Shown here piece by piece: positions 44,738-51,850 of a stretch of DNA of 64,000 bases. The DNA is from Anaerolinea sp. (lineage in GTDB: Bacteria > Chloroflexota > Anaerolineae > Anaerolineales > Anaerolineaceae). The stretch lies in assembly GCA_020725865.1 (NCBI GenBank), contig DYEC01000004.1:186001-250000 (forward strand), read 5' to 3'. The position numbers and the translations under genes are program-made. Within the stretch, counting starts at the first letter, position 1, and each line of letters begins with the position of its first letter. The notes below the pieces were generated by a model. That model ran no database searches, had not been told where the DNA came from, and saw nothing but the letters and a program-made list of their open reading frames with translations.

Positions 44738-44774
44738 ATGTATCCTTCCCTATAATTTCAATTTTGTATACTGG

Positions 44775-46700
44775 TTATTCCGAGACTTCCAGACTCTTTG
44801 ATGCTGACCTGGCTTGCATTTCCATATCGTAAATAGCCTTTGCAACAGCCTCAATTGCCAGGCGTTGTTTCCGATATAGATCAGCTTCCGACATTGCCAG
44901 TCGCATTGCAACTTCGCGCACCTTCTTGCCTTCGAGAAATTTCATCTCCAAAATATTATACAATATCCAATCAGCTGTAAAACGACGTTCACCTTCTGGA
45001 CGTACCTGGTTTACTGCCCTGCGTAAGATCGCACGCAGTGCATTTGTATAATTCCCTTCATGTTCATCCAGCGAATCCCTGACTATTTGCAGTTTCATCA
45101 GTGGGTTGTCCGTAAATTTCGGCCCACCCCAGTAATGCACCAATGCGTCCTTTACCCACTGCGCCCAATCAGATTCAAATTCAGATGTTTCGTTCAACAA
45201 CAATGGATCGCTGATATAGCGTCCTGAAGCACGGGCGCTTTGAATATAATCCATTTCTGGGGAAAGCATTTGCAGTGATTGTAAAGCCACTTGTTGAGCG
45301 TGGCGGTCATGTAATGCTCTTGCGGCACGCTTGCTCAATGTTCTTAGGGCATCCAGTTGTTCTACGTCCAGTGGATTCCCAGCGATACCCGATGCGCCCA
45401 ACAAGCCAATCATGTGGCAATCTTGTTCATCTTCCTCAAATAATGGGACAATATAATCATTGCCCCATTGGAACAGATCTGTCTCTTGTTCCTTGCCCAG
45501 AATCATCTGTTCAACGCGCTCTGAAGCCTTCTTTTCATCGAAATTGCTGTCCCCGATTTTCACGATCAATTCCATACCTTCTCCATTTAGTGCAGCAATA
45601 TACGCCCCAGGAGCACGCAAACGGTCGCATATAGCAGCTAACAGCAATTCCAGATATTGCTTGAGGTCATTACGTGTTAGCAAGCGATTCCCAAATTGAC
45701 GCAGAGAATCAACATCAGAGCGGTCATTGCCAAAGAACAACCAGCGTTCCCATGTAGTATGGAAGAGTGTGATTGAGTACTCGCTTAGCAATATTGTAAC
45801 TACCATGACGATTGGAACCAGCGCGGAGTAGTCAACCTCAAAAGCAACTCCTATACGTCGAACGATGGTGGTGATTCCTAATGTAAAAATGGCAGTCACC
45901 GGGCCGCGCATAATCCATTCAAAAAGACGGCTCTTCACCACCCGATCCGGCCAGGAAACGCCAAAGAAAGCCACGGCATAAGACATGACTACCACCAATC
46001 CCCCAACCAGCAGATTACTGAAAACAGCAATCACCCAAAACAGAAGGGGAGAACGAGCGGCGAAGTCAGAGCTGAAGAGCAAGAAGGGAAAAGAACCGAG
46101 CGAGGGCGCCAACGACCCAACCAATAAGTAGAACATGCGTCTGCGGCTGGTCGGCGTAATGGTTCTGCGATAAGCTCGGACAAAGTTGTACCATGACAAA
46201 AACATGGATAAGAGATAATAAAAAGTGAAAATATCTGTGATTAGTGTGGGCTGAAAATGCGGTGCGGGAGGTTGATCTACGATAAGTGGGCCGACCAATT
46301 CATCCAGCGCCAGAGAAACTAGAAAAGCCAGCGACAGGAGGTAAGATACTCTTACAGCCCAAATGCGCCGCCAGCGACTTGGTTTGCCAGTTGTTGCCAA
46401 CAACGCATCTGAAAAATGCAAATACGTGGGTGGCAGTAATACAATCCCTACCCATTGAACCTTTAACCAAAAATTGATCTGCTTAAACACAGTTGCTGTA
46501 CTGCCTAGCGCTTCCCCTGTAAATGCAATGACAACACAGATCAGTATCAATGCAAAAGTGCGCGCCACACGATCACGCAGGTTAAAAGTAAGAGCGTATA
46601 GCAATAAAGAAAATGCAGTAATAGCTATCCCCGCTGTCAATATTTGACTGATAGTTCTAAAAAATAATAAAAGTCCTGTTTGCCAACTATATGCGATCAT
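44775..46700 (-). CDS. 7TM receptor with GAF-like domain and C-terminal helix-turn-helix, no kinase
   Basis: This 641-residue protein begins with about eight membrane helices (residues 10-310), in the style of the seven-helix sensor region of histidine kinases. A GAF-like domain follows (about 335-465, starting FGNRLLTRNDLKQYLELL). Instead of a kinase there is an all-helical end. Its last part, FLEGKKVREVAMRLAMSEADLYRKQRLAIEAVAKAI (588-622, shown here in part as KKVREVAMRLAMSEADLYRK), looks like a DNA-binding helix-turn-helix. It could be a membrane-bound one-component regulator. No H-box or ATP motif is seen. It lies in the punA-ftsK gene run. Confidence 0.6.
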   Translation of the reverse strand: MIAYSWQTGLLLFFRTISQILTAGIAITAFSLLLYALTFNLRDRVARTFALILICVVIAFTGEALGSTATVFKQINFWLKVQWVGIVLLPPTYLHFSDALLATTGKPSRWRRIWAVRVSYLLSLAFLVSLALDELVGPLIVDQPPAPHFQPTLITDIFTFYYLLSMFLSWYNFVRAYRRTITPTSRRRMFYLLVGSLAPSLGSFPFLLFSSDFAARSPLLFWVIAVFSNLLVGGLVVVMSYAVAFFGVSWPDRVVKSRLFEWIMRGPVTAIFTLGITTIVRRIGVAFEVDYSALVPIVMVVTILLSEYSITLFHTTWERWLFFGNDRSDVDSLRQFGNRLLTRNDLKQYLELLLAAICDRLRAPGAYIAALNGEGMELIVKIGDSNFDEKKASERVEQMILGKEQETDLFQWGNDYIVPLFEEDEQDCHMIGLLGASGIAGNPLDVEQLDALRTLSKRAARALHDRHAQQVALQSLQMLSPEMDYIQSARASGRYISDPLLLNETSEFESDWAQWVKDALVHYWGGPKFTDNPLMKLQIVRDSLDEHEGNYTNALRAILRRAVNQVRPEGERRFTADWILYNILEMKFLEGKKVREVAMRLAMSEADLYRKQRLAIEAVAKAIYDMEMQARSASKSLEVSE

Positions 46701-46718
46701 TTGTTACCAGTCATGACA

Positions 46719-47258
46719 TCAGCGAAGTAGATAGGCAAAAAAAAGCGCGATGTCCTGATTCTTGTAATAATATTCATTATAACCGCAGAATTTATAGCCT
46801 AATTTGAGCATCAGGCAAATTGCAGGAAAATTTTTTGACTGCATTTCACAAATCACGCTTCGAAAGTCTTGCGCACTCGCCCATTCTTGAGCTGCCAGTA
46901 ATAAAGCAGTTGCTATCCCTTTGCGGCGCAAATCGGAGTGAACAGCCATATCCAGAACCCACGCAGCGCCGGGTAGCACACTCTCGCTCATGCGAAGATA
47001 CCCGACAGGTTCATTAGCCAGAGCTGCTACAAGAACACGGTTTCCATCTGTCAATTTTTGCTCTGATAAGCCAACCGGACGCGGATATTCCACCAGCACG
47101 GTGCGGGGAAGGCGAGTTTCACGAAAGCTGACACGCACCTGAGCTACATCCACATGACGATCCATCTGCCAGACATGATCTGTTTGATATGAATGATCAA
47201 TCGTAGCAAGAACGGTCAAATCACTGGCTGTCGCGGGTCGAATCTCAATCTCGGGCAT
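46719..47258 (-). CDS. GNAT family N-acetyltransferase
   Basis: This protein of 179 residues has a standard GNAT fold. EIRPATASDLTVLATID opens it, and the acetyl-CoA loop appears as HSDLRRKGIATALLLAA near residue 117, with the RxxGxA pattern. LMLKLGYKFCGYNEYYY closes it. ATG 47258 is preferred, but GTG 47267, three codons upstream, directly abuts the previous stop and may be used for coupled translation. The substrate (protein N-terminus, amine or antibiotic) cannot be predicted. Confidence 0.8.
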   Translation of the reverse strand: MPEIEIRPATASDLTVLATIDHSYQTDHVWQMDRHVDVAQVRVSFRETRLPRTVLVEYPRPVGLSEQKLTDGNRVLVAALANEPVGYLRMSESVLPGAAWVLDMAVHSDLRRKGIATALLLAAQEWASAQDFRSVICEMQSKNFPAICLMLKLGYKFCGYNEYYYKNQDIALFFAYLLR

Positions 47259-47267
47259 ATTCAGCAC

Positions 47268-47948
47268 TCATTCAGGAGCTGTCGTCACTCTGACCAGAAT
47301 CTCACAAGCAGGTAATGTCTGATTCTGCGTGTTATAAACGATTAATCGCAAGCGGTAGTCCCCCGCCGCTAAACCTGAGGTATTCCATGTTCCCAACACT
47401 TCATCCACTTTCTTCATGTTTCCACCAGCCAGCGTTGTCCAGGTGTCACTTCCTGGTTGGCTGAATTCATATTTATAAAAAGCAAGGTCTGGCAAGTTTA
47501 CTGTGCCACGCAATTCTATACTTCCGCTGATTTCCTCACCTGGTTGCGGTGATGTCCATTCAACCTGCCCTGCCATACATCCCTGCGAAGACAGATTTGA
47601 ATTTGAGGCTTTATTTACAGGTTCTGGTGACATTCCCAAACCGCTTGTCAATGTTGGGGTAGTAAGGATATTCAAAGTTGGAGTGGCAGCTACAAAGGTT
47701 TGAGGATATAACGGAACGACAAATGAAACCAGCACAAATTCCGAAACCGCAAATAATGCTAGCACAATCGTCACTGAGAGTGCCATGCTAAAGCGGCGTT
47801 GTGCGTTCTCGCGTTCCAGACCAAATACTGTCGAATGCCATTCTCTCCACGCGATGATCAGTCTACGTAAACAAATAACCCCAGCTCCCCCCAGCAGTAT
47901 ATAAATCCACAGCTCGTATGTTGCCAGGAATCGGAGCAATTCTTCCAT
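47268..47948 (-). CDS. Membrane-anchored protein with extracytoplasmic Ig-like domain
   Basis: This 226-residue protein has two hydrophobic helices: residues 10-30 (ELWIYILLGGAGVICL) and 55-80. An outside region of about 130 residues follows. The outside part has a Thr/Pro-rich linker (ATPTLNILTTPTLTSG) and then a beta-rich fold (IELRGTVNLPDLAFYKYEF) ending in GLAAGDYRLRLIVYNTQNQ, like Ig-type or fibronectin-like modules. It lies 12 nt after punA and just before a GNAT gene. I do not recognise a named family. Confidence 0.65.
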   Translation of the reverse strand: MEELLRFLATYELWIYILLGGAGVICLRRLIIAWREWHSTVFGLERENAQRRFSMALSVTIVLALFAVSEFVLVSFVVPLYPQTFVAATPTLNILTTPTLTSGLGMSPEPVNKASNSNLSSQGCMAGQVEWTSPQPGEEISGSIELRGTVNLPDLAFYKYEFSQPGSDTWTTLAGGNMKKVDEVLGTWNTSGLAAGDYRLRLIVYNTQNQTLPACEILVRVTTAPE

Positions 47949-47960
47949 AAGGGTTAAACG

Positions 47961-48803
47961 TTAATCAGATAAACGTTCCAACGCACCCAAAACAATTGCT
48001 TTCAATTTTGGAACCATGATCCGACCCGCTTCTAATACTTCCTCATGCGTGGTCACAGCACTACCATCCAAGTTGGCTTTATTGGTAATACCAGAAATTC
48101 CTAAAACTCGCATACCGCCATGTTTGGCAACAATGACTTCCGGAACCGTTGACATTCCTACTGCATCGGCTCCAATAACACGCAAAAAACGCAAATCAGC
48201 CGGCGACTCATATGATGGTCCAGACAAACCAGCATACACACCTTCACGTACTGGGATTTGTTTCTCTCTTGCAATCTCGCGGGCAAGGTTCAATAACTGG
48301 CGATCGTAAGGCTCGCTCATATCAGGAAAGCGAGGACCCAGCTCATCCAGATTGGGTCCCCGCAACGGGTTGAATCCCGGAATACCAACTAGGTTTATAT
48401 GGTCCGTAATAAGCATTAAGTCACCCGGCAAATAGTCGGGGTGAATCGCGCCTGCGGCATTGGTGACAATCAAATATTTTGCACCTAAGCGTTGCATCAC
48501 CCGAACAGGTAATGTCACTTGCTGCATACTATACCCTTCATAAAAGTGTATGCGCCCTTGCATGACTAATACGCACTGCCCAGCCAGTCTACCGATGACC
48601 AGACGACCTTTATGCCCCTCAACAGTGGATTGAGGCCAGTGTGGGATATCAGCAGTAGAAATAATGGTCGCATCTTCTACAGCCTCTGCCAAGTCACCCA
48701 AACCAGACCCCAAGATCATGCCGACTTTTGGCACAACTGAAATCCGTCTTCTAACAGCATCGGTAGCTTCATCAATCTGAGCCAACGTGATAAACTCTTC
48801 CAT
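47961..48803 (-). CDS. punA: Purine-nucleoside phosphorylase
   Basis: This 280-residue enzyme splits purine nucleosides with phosphate into base and ribose 1-phosphate. It has the trimeric-class motifs: MILGSGLGDLAEAV (phosphate loop, residues 29-42), MQGRIHFYEGY, TNAAGAIHPDY, GLSGPSYESPAD and GMSTVPE, and a late TN pair in ISGITNKA that contacts the base. AAGGAGG is 7 nt before the ATG and an extended -10 promoter lies about 120 nt upstream. It heads the operon that ends with ftsK. Confidence 0.93.
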   Translation of the reverse strand: MEEFITLAQIDEATDAVRRRISVVPKVGMILGSGLGDLAEAVEDATIISTADIPHWPQSTVEGHKGRLVIGRLAGQCVLVMQGRIHFYEGYSMQQVTLPVRVMQRLGAKYLIVTNAAGAIHPDYLPGDLMLITDHINLVGIPGFNPLRGPNLDELGPRFPDMSEPYDRQLLNLAREIAREKQIPVREGVYAGLSGPSYESPADLRFLRVIGADAVGMSTVPEVIVAKHGGMRVLGISGITNKANLDGSAVTTHEEVLEAGRIMVPKLKAIVLGALERLSD

Positions 48804-49123
48804 CCTTGCCTCCTTCGCGAATTTTGACCGTGTACAGAGATCAGCTACGCTAGTATTGTTTCGATAAAAAATTGGCTCTCCGGCAGAAAAAGTAAACTTC
48901 AGACAAAGTCTCGCAAGGATTTATTATATCAGAAATGCGATACGCCAATTTGTTCATTAGTCTGACACGAGGGAACCCCGAATTATCGGAATAGAGCTGT
49001 ATGTCCTGTATGTCCAAACCTTTTAGAATTTCAGCTTTGGTTGTTTTTTAGGCGGTAAAATAAATTATGCTGTCAATGTGTTTCACTCCTGACATCTCTC
49101 TAATTCTGGGAAGGAGTCACAAG
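48804..49123. other. 320-nt divergent intergenic region
   Basis: This gap separates punA (minus) from the Mth938-domain gene (plus). It holds the punA promoter (48923-48931). Near 49053 there is a TAAAAT that could be the -10 of the rightward gene, with no good -35. I see no RNA gene, long repeat or open frame other than an N-terminal extension of the rightward frame, which lacks a ribosome site. Confidence 0.5.
48923..48931 (-). promoter_or_regulatory. Extended -10 promoter for punA
   Basis: On the minus strand TGATATAAT (48931 to 48923) is a perfect TGn-TATAAT element. Transcription would begin about 110 nt before the punA ATG. A TTGGCG lies upstream but at a short 14-bp spacing, so the extended -10 probably carries the promoter. 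Confidence 0.55.
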
Positions 49124-49486
49124 ATGAAACCCAAAATAGATAAGTCCAGTTTTGGTTCCATCACAATAGCAGGGGAGAGATATTCTTATGATGTACTAAT
49201 CCGATTGAGCGGCAATGTAGAAAAACGCAAGAAAAAGCTTTCCAGGGAAATATTTGGAACATCACATATTATCTCACTGGCTGAAGCTGAATATGTATAT
49301 GAAAAAGGTGCAGATTGGATTATTATTGGCACCGGTCAATCGGGAATGGTAAAACTATCCGATGAGGCGGAGGAATTTTTTGAGCAAAAGGGTTGTCAGG
49401 TAATTGCCTTGCCCACACCGGAAGCTATGCGGTGTTGGAATGAAGCCAAAGGAATGGGAATTGGTCTTTTCCATGTGACCTGTTAA
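49124..49486 (+). CDS. Mth938-like (DUF498) domain protein
   Basis: This 120-residue protein matches the Mth938/AAMDC fold pattern: IDKSSFGSITIAGERYSYDV at the start, ADWIIIGTGQSGMVKLSDEA in the middle (the GTG turn), and a closing strand GLFHVTC. AAGGAG (49111-49116) lies 7 nt before ATG 49124, so the longer frame from 49067 is rejected. Members occur fused or linked to respiratory complex assembly factors, but no function is settled. It is 112 nt ahead of an unrelated epimerase gene with its own promoter. Confidence 0.75.
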   Translation: MKPKIDKSSFGSITIAGERYSYDVLIRLSGNVEKRKKKLSREIFGTSHIISLAEAEYVYEKGADWIIIGTGQSGMVKLSDEAEEFFEQKGCQVIALPTPEAMRCWNEAKGMGIGLFHVTC

Positions 49487-49536
49487 GGTTTCATCCGTGT
49501 ATTTTTTCCACTATAGTATCCAGGTAATACAAATGG

Positions 49537-49566
49537 TTGCTTCTTACTCTATCGAACTGATATAAA
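49537..49566 (+). promoter_or_regulatory. Promoter for the TIGR01777 epimerase gene
   Basis: TTGCTT (49537-49542) and TATAAA (49561-49566) are spaced by 18 bp. TGA directly before the -10 gives an extended element (TGATATAAA). The leader to ATG 49599 would be about 26 nt. Confidence 0.55.
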
Positions 49567-49598
49567 TATGCATAAAAACGGATCTTTGTGAGGGAAAC

Positions 49599-50501
49599 AT
49601 GCGTGTTCTGGTTGCGGGTGGTAGTGGATGGATTGGGTCGGCACTGGTTGCCAAGCTAGTCGAGGATGGGCATTCTGTTTTGATATTGTCCCGTCGCCCA
49701 GATGCTGTGCAGTCGCGGGCGGGAATCAGTGTTGCAGGCTGGGACGGGCACACTTCACAAGGGTGGGAGCATCTGGTCGAGGAAGCAGATGCCATTGTCA
49801 ATTTGGTTGGCGAAAATTTGGGTGCCGGCCGTTGGACGGCCAGACGAATGCAGCGCATTGTATCCAGCCGCCTGAATGCAGGTAAAGCAATTGCAGCAGC
49901 GGTTGAACGGGCTAGCCGCCGACCACATGTTTTGATCCAATCTTCAGCGATTGGTTATTATGGTGTTCTGGATGACCAAATCCTCACCGAGAGCTCGCCG
50001 GCAGGGACAGATTTTCTGGCGAGACTCTGTGTGGATTGGGAGGCTTCTACCCAGTCAGTAGAAAATTTGGGCGTTCGGAGAGTGGTTGTGCGGACAGGTC
50101 TTGTGCTTTCTCCGACGGGAGGGAGTTTGCAGCGCTTGCTGTTGCCCTACCGATTTTTTGCTGGTGGACCCTTGGGTAATGGTAAGCAGTGGTGGTCCTG
50201 GATCAGTATGGAAGATGAAGCGCGGGCTTTGATGTTCTTGCTGAAGAATGATGCGGCTTACGGCGCATTTAACCTGACAGCTCCTAACCCGCTACGGATG
50301 AAAGAGTTTGGCAAAATTCTCGCAGAAGTACTCCATCGCCCCTATTGGCTTCCTGTTCCGTCTTTTGCATTGCGTTTATTTTTAGGTGAGATGAGCATGC
50401 TGGTATTGAAAGGTCAGCGGGTTGTTCCGCAGCGGTTACTGGATCTAGGTTTCCAATTTCAACATGCACATCTGAGGCAGGCGCTGGAAGCAATGCTTTA
50501 A
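49599..50501 (+). CDS. TIGR01777-family NAD-dependent epimerase/dehydratase
   Basis: This 300-residue extended SDR has the cofactor site VLVAGGSGWIGSALV at residues 3-17 and NLVGENLGAGRW near 66, a hallmark of the TIGR01777 (YfcH/SDR39U1) family. SSAIGYYG follows, with the active-site tyrosine, and then FNLTAPNPLRMKEF. The C-terminal domain ends in LLDLGFQFQHAHLRQALEAM, as usual. Members bind NADP but have no settled substrate. GTGAGGG (49588-49594) precedes the ATG. Confidence 0.9.
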   Translation: MRVLVAGGSGWIGSALVAKLVEDGHSVLILSRRPDAVQSRAGISVAGWDGHTSQGWEHLVEEADAIVNLVGENLGAGRWTARRMQRIVSSRLNAGKAIAAAVERASRRPHVLIQSSAIGYYGVLDDQILTESSPAGTDFLARLCVDWEASTQSVENLGVRRVVVRTGLVLSPTGGSLQRLLLPYRFFAGGPLGNGKQWWSWISMEDEARALMFLLKNDAAYGAFNLTAPNPLRMKEFGKILAEVLHRPYWLPVPSFALRLFLGEMSMLVLKGQRVVPQRLLDLGFQFQHAHLRQALEAML

Positions 50502-50524
50502 TCTGTTACCCGGGCAAAAGTGGC

Positions 50525-50551
50525 TTGTACGGGCAAATTTTCCGTTATAAT
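50525..50551 (+). promoter_or_regulatory. tyrS promoter
   Basis: TTGTAC (50525-50530) and a perfect TATAAT (50546-50551) are separated by 15 bp. A perfect inverted repeat overlaps the -10 (separate entry). The leader to the tyrS ATG at 50621 is about 63 nt, too short for a T-box. Confidence 0.55.
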
Positions 50552-50556
50552 TTGCC
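50532..50556. repeat. 8-bp inverted repeat overlapping the tyrS -10 box
   Basis: GGCAAATT (50532-50539) and AATTTGCC (50549-50556) are perfect complements with a 9-bp centre that contains most of the -10 hexamer. The dimensions fit a dimeric repressor site. No regulator is identified. Confidence 0.45.
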
Positions 50557-50620
50557 GCTGATTGGGCTTAAGGTTTTACTTTTATTTGCTCAGATATGGT
50601 TAATTTACCGGGAGGTGGAA

Positions 50621-51835
50621 ATGAATATAGATGAACAAGTTGCGCTGCTGATGCAGGGCACCGAGTATGGGGATGAAACACTGAAACAAATGATGGCAAA
50701 TGAGCTGCGAGAGCGATTAATCGAATGCCAGCGCGAAGGGCGCCCTTTGCGGGTATATTGTGGATACGACCCGCGCACGACCGATTTGCATCTGGGGCAC
50801 ACCGTTACCATGCGCAAACTTCGACAGTTTCAGGACCTTGGTCACGAAGTGACGTTCTTAATTGGCACGTACACCTCCTTGATTGGTGATCCATCGGATA
50901 AAGATAAACTGCGTCCACAACTGACGCCGGAGGAAGTGGAAGCGAATGCACGGACGTATGCAGAGCAAGCATGGCGGGTTTTAGATCCCCAAAAGACAAT
51001 CGTGCGTTACAACGCTGAATGGTTATCCAAATTGATGCTGGCGGATCTGATCAAACTGGCTTCTAATTTCACCCTACAACAGTTCTTAACGCGCGAGAAT
51101 TTCAAGTTACGCTGGGAACGTGGAGATGCAATTTACCTGCATGAAACCTTTTATGCCATTATGCAGGGTTATGACGCGTATGCCATGCGTAGCGATGTCC
51201 AGGTAGGCGGAACCGATCAGTTATTTAATATTGTCACGGCGGCACGAAAGGTAATGGCTTTTCTGGGTGAGAAACCCAACATTGCAATCATTCTGGGCAT
51301 CCTGCCGGGGACGGATGGTGTGGTCAGGATGAGCAAGTCATTGGGGAATCATATTCCTCTAAATACTACTGCGGATGATATGTATGGCAAGGTAATGAGC
51401 ATACCCGATTCAGCTATGCCTTCCTATTTTCGCCTGACCACACGTTGGACACCTCCACAGATTGAGGAGATCGAGAAAGAAATATCTTCGGGTAAACTAC
51501 ACCCGCGGGATGCGAAAATGATGTTGGCGCACGAAATTGTCAGTGCGTTTTATTCAGAAGCTGAGGCTGATCAGGCACAAGAAAATTTTGTCAAAGTACA
51601 TCAGCGCAAAGATATTCCAGACGAAATGCCAGAGTATCATCTAAAGGATGACCAGACAATCCTGGATGTATTGGTAGGGAGTGGTCTGGTGAGCAGCAAG
51701 AGCGAAGGTCGTCGTCTAATTGATCAGAAAGGTGTCCGATTGGATGGCGAAGTAATCGCGGAGGCAAATCAACCTTTTCCACATCCTGGTGTGTTACAGA
51801 TCGGGAAGCGGCATTTTCTGCGTGTGGTCAAATAG
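50621..51835 (+). CDS. tyrS: Tyrosyl-tRNA synthetase
   Basis: This 404-residue class I aminoacyl-tRNA synthetase charges tRNA-Tyr. The HIGH-type motif is HLGH near residue 57 (in TTDLHLGHTVTMRKL). The tyrosine pocket segment QGYDAYAMRSDVQVGGTDQ follows, and the KMSKS loop is VRMSKSLGN near 231. A C-terminal S4 RNA-binding domain starts near residue 340 (LDVLVGSGLVSSKSEGRRL). GGAGG (50610-50614) is 6 nt before ATG 50621, so the longer upstream frame is rejected. It converges on the RodA::PBP gene, leaving only 15 nt. Confidence 0.95.
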   Translation: MNIDEQVALLMQGTEYGDETLKQMMANELRERLIECQREGRPLRVYCGYDPRTTDLHLGHTVTMRKLRQFQDLGHEVTFLIGTYTSLIGDPSDKDKLRPQLTPEEVEANARTYAEQAWRVLDPQKTIVRYNAEWLSKLMLADLIKLASNFTLQQFLTRENFKLRWERGDAIYLHETFYAIMQGYDAYAMRSDVQVGGTDQLFNIVTAARKVMAFLGEKPNIAIILGILPGTDGVVRMSKSLGNHIPLNTTADDMYGKVMSIPDSAMPSYFRLTTRWTPPQIEEIEKEISSGKLHPRDAKMMLAHEIVSAFYSEAEADQAQENFVKVHQRKDIPDEMPEYHLKDDQTILDVLVGSGLVSSKSEGRRLIDQKGVRLDGEVIAEANQPFPHPGVLQIGKRHFLRVVK

Positions 51836-51850
51836 AGAAATTATCTTCAG

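Noticed and set aside
49067-49123. Longer N-terminus for the Mth938-domain protein
   Set aside because: The in-frame ATG at 49067 has no ribosome site, while AAGGAG precedes ATG 49124 at 7 nt and that start matches family length.
50552-50620. T-box riboswitch before tyrS
   Set aside because: The leader after the TATAAT promoter is only about 63 nt, with no T-box sequence or terminator/antiterminator hairpins.
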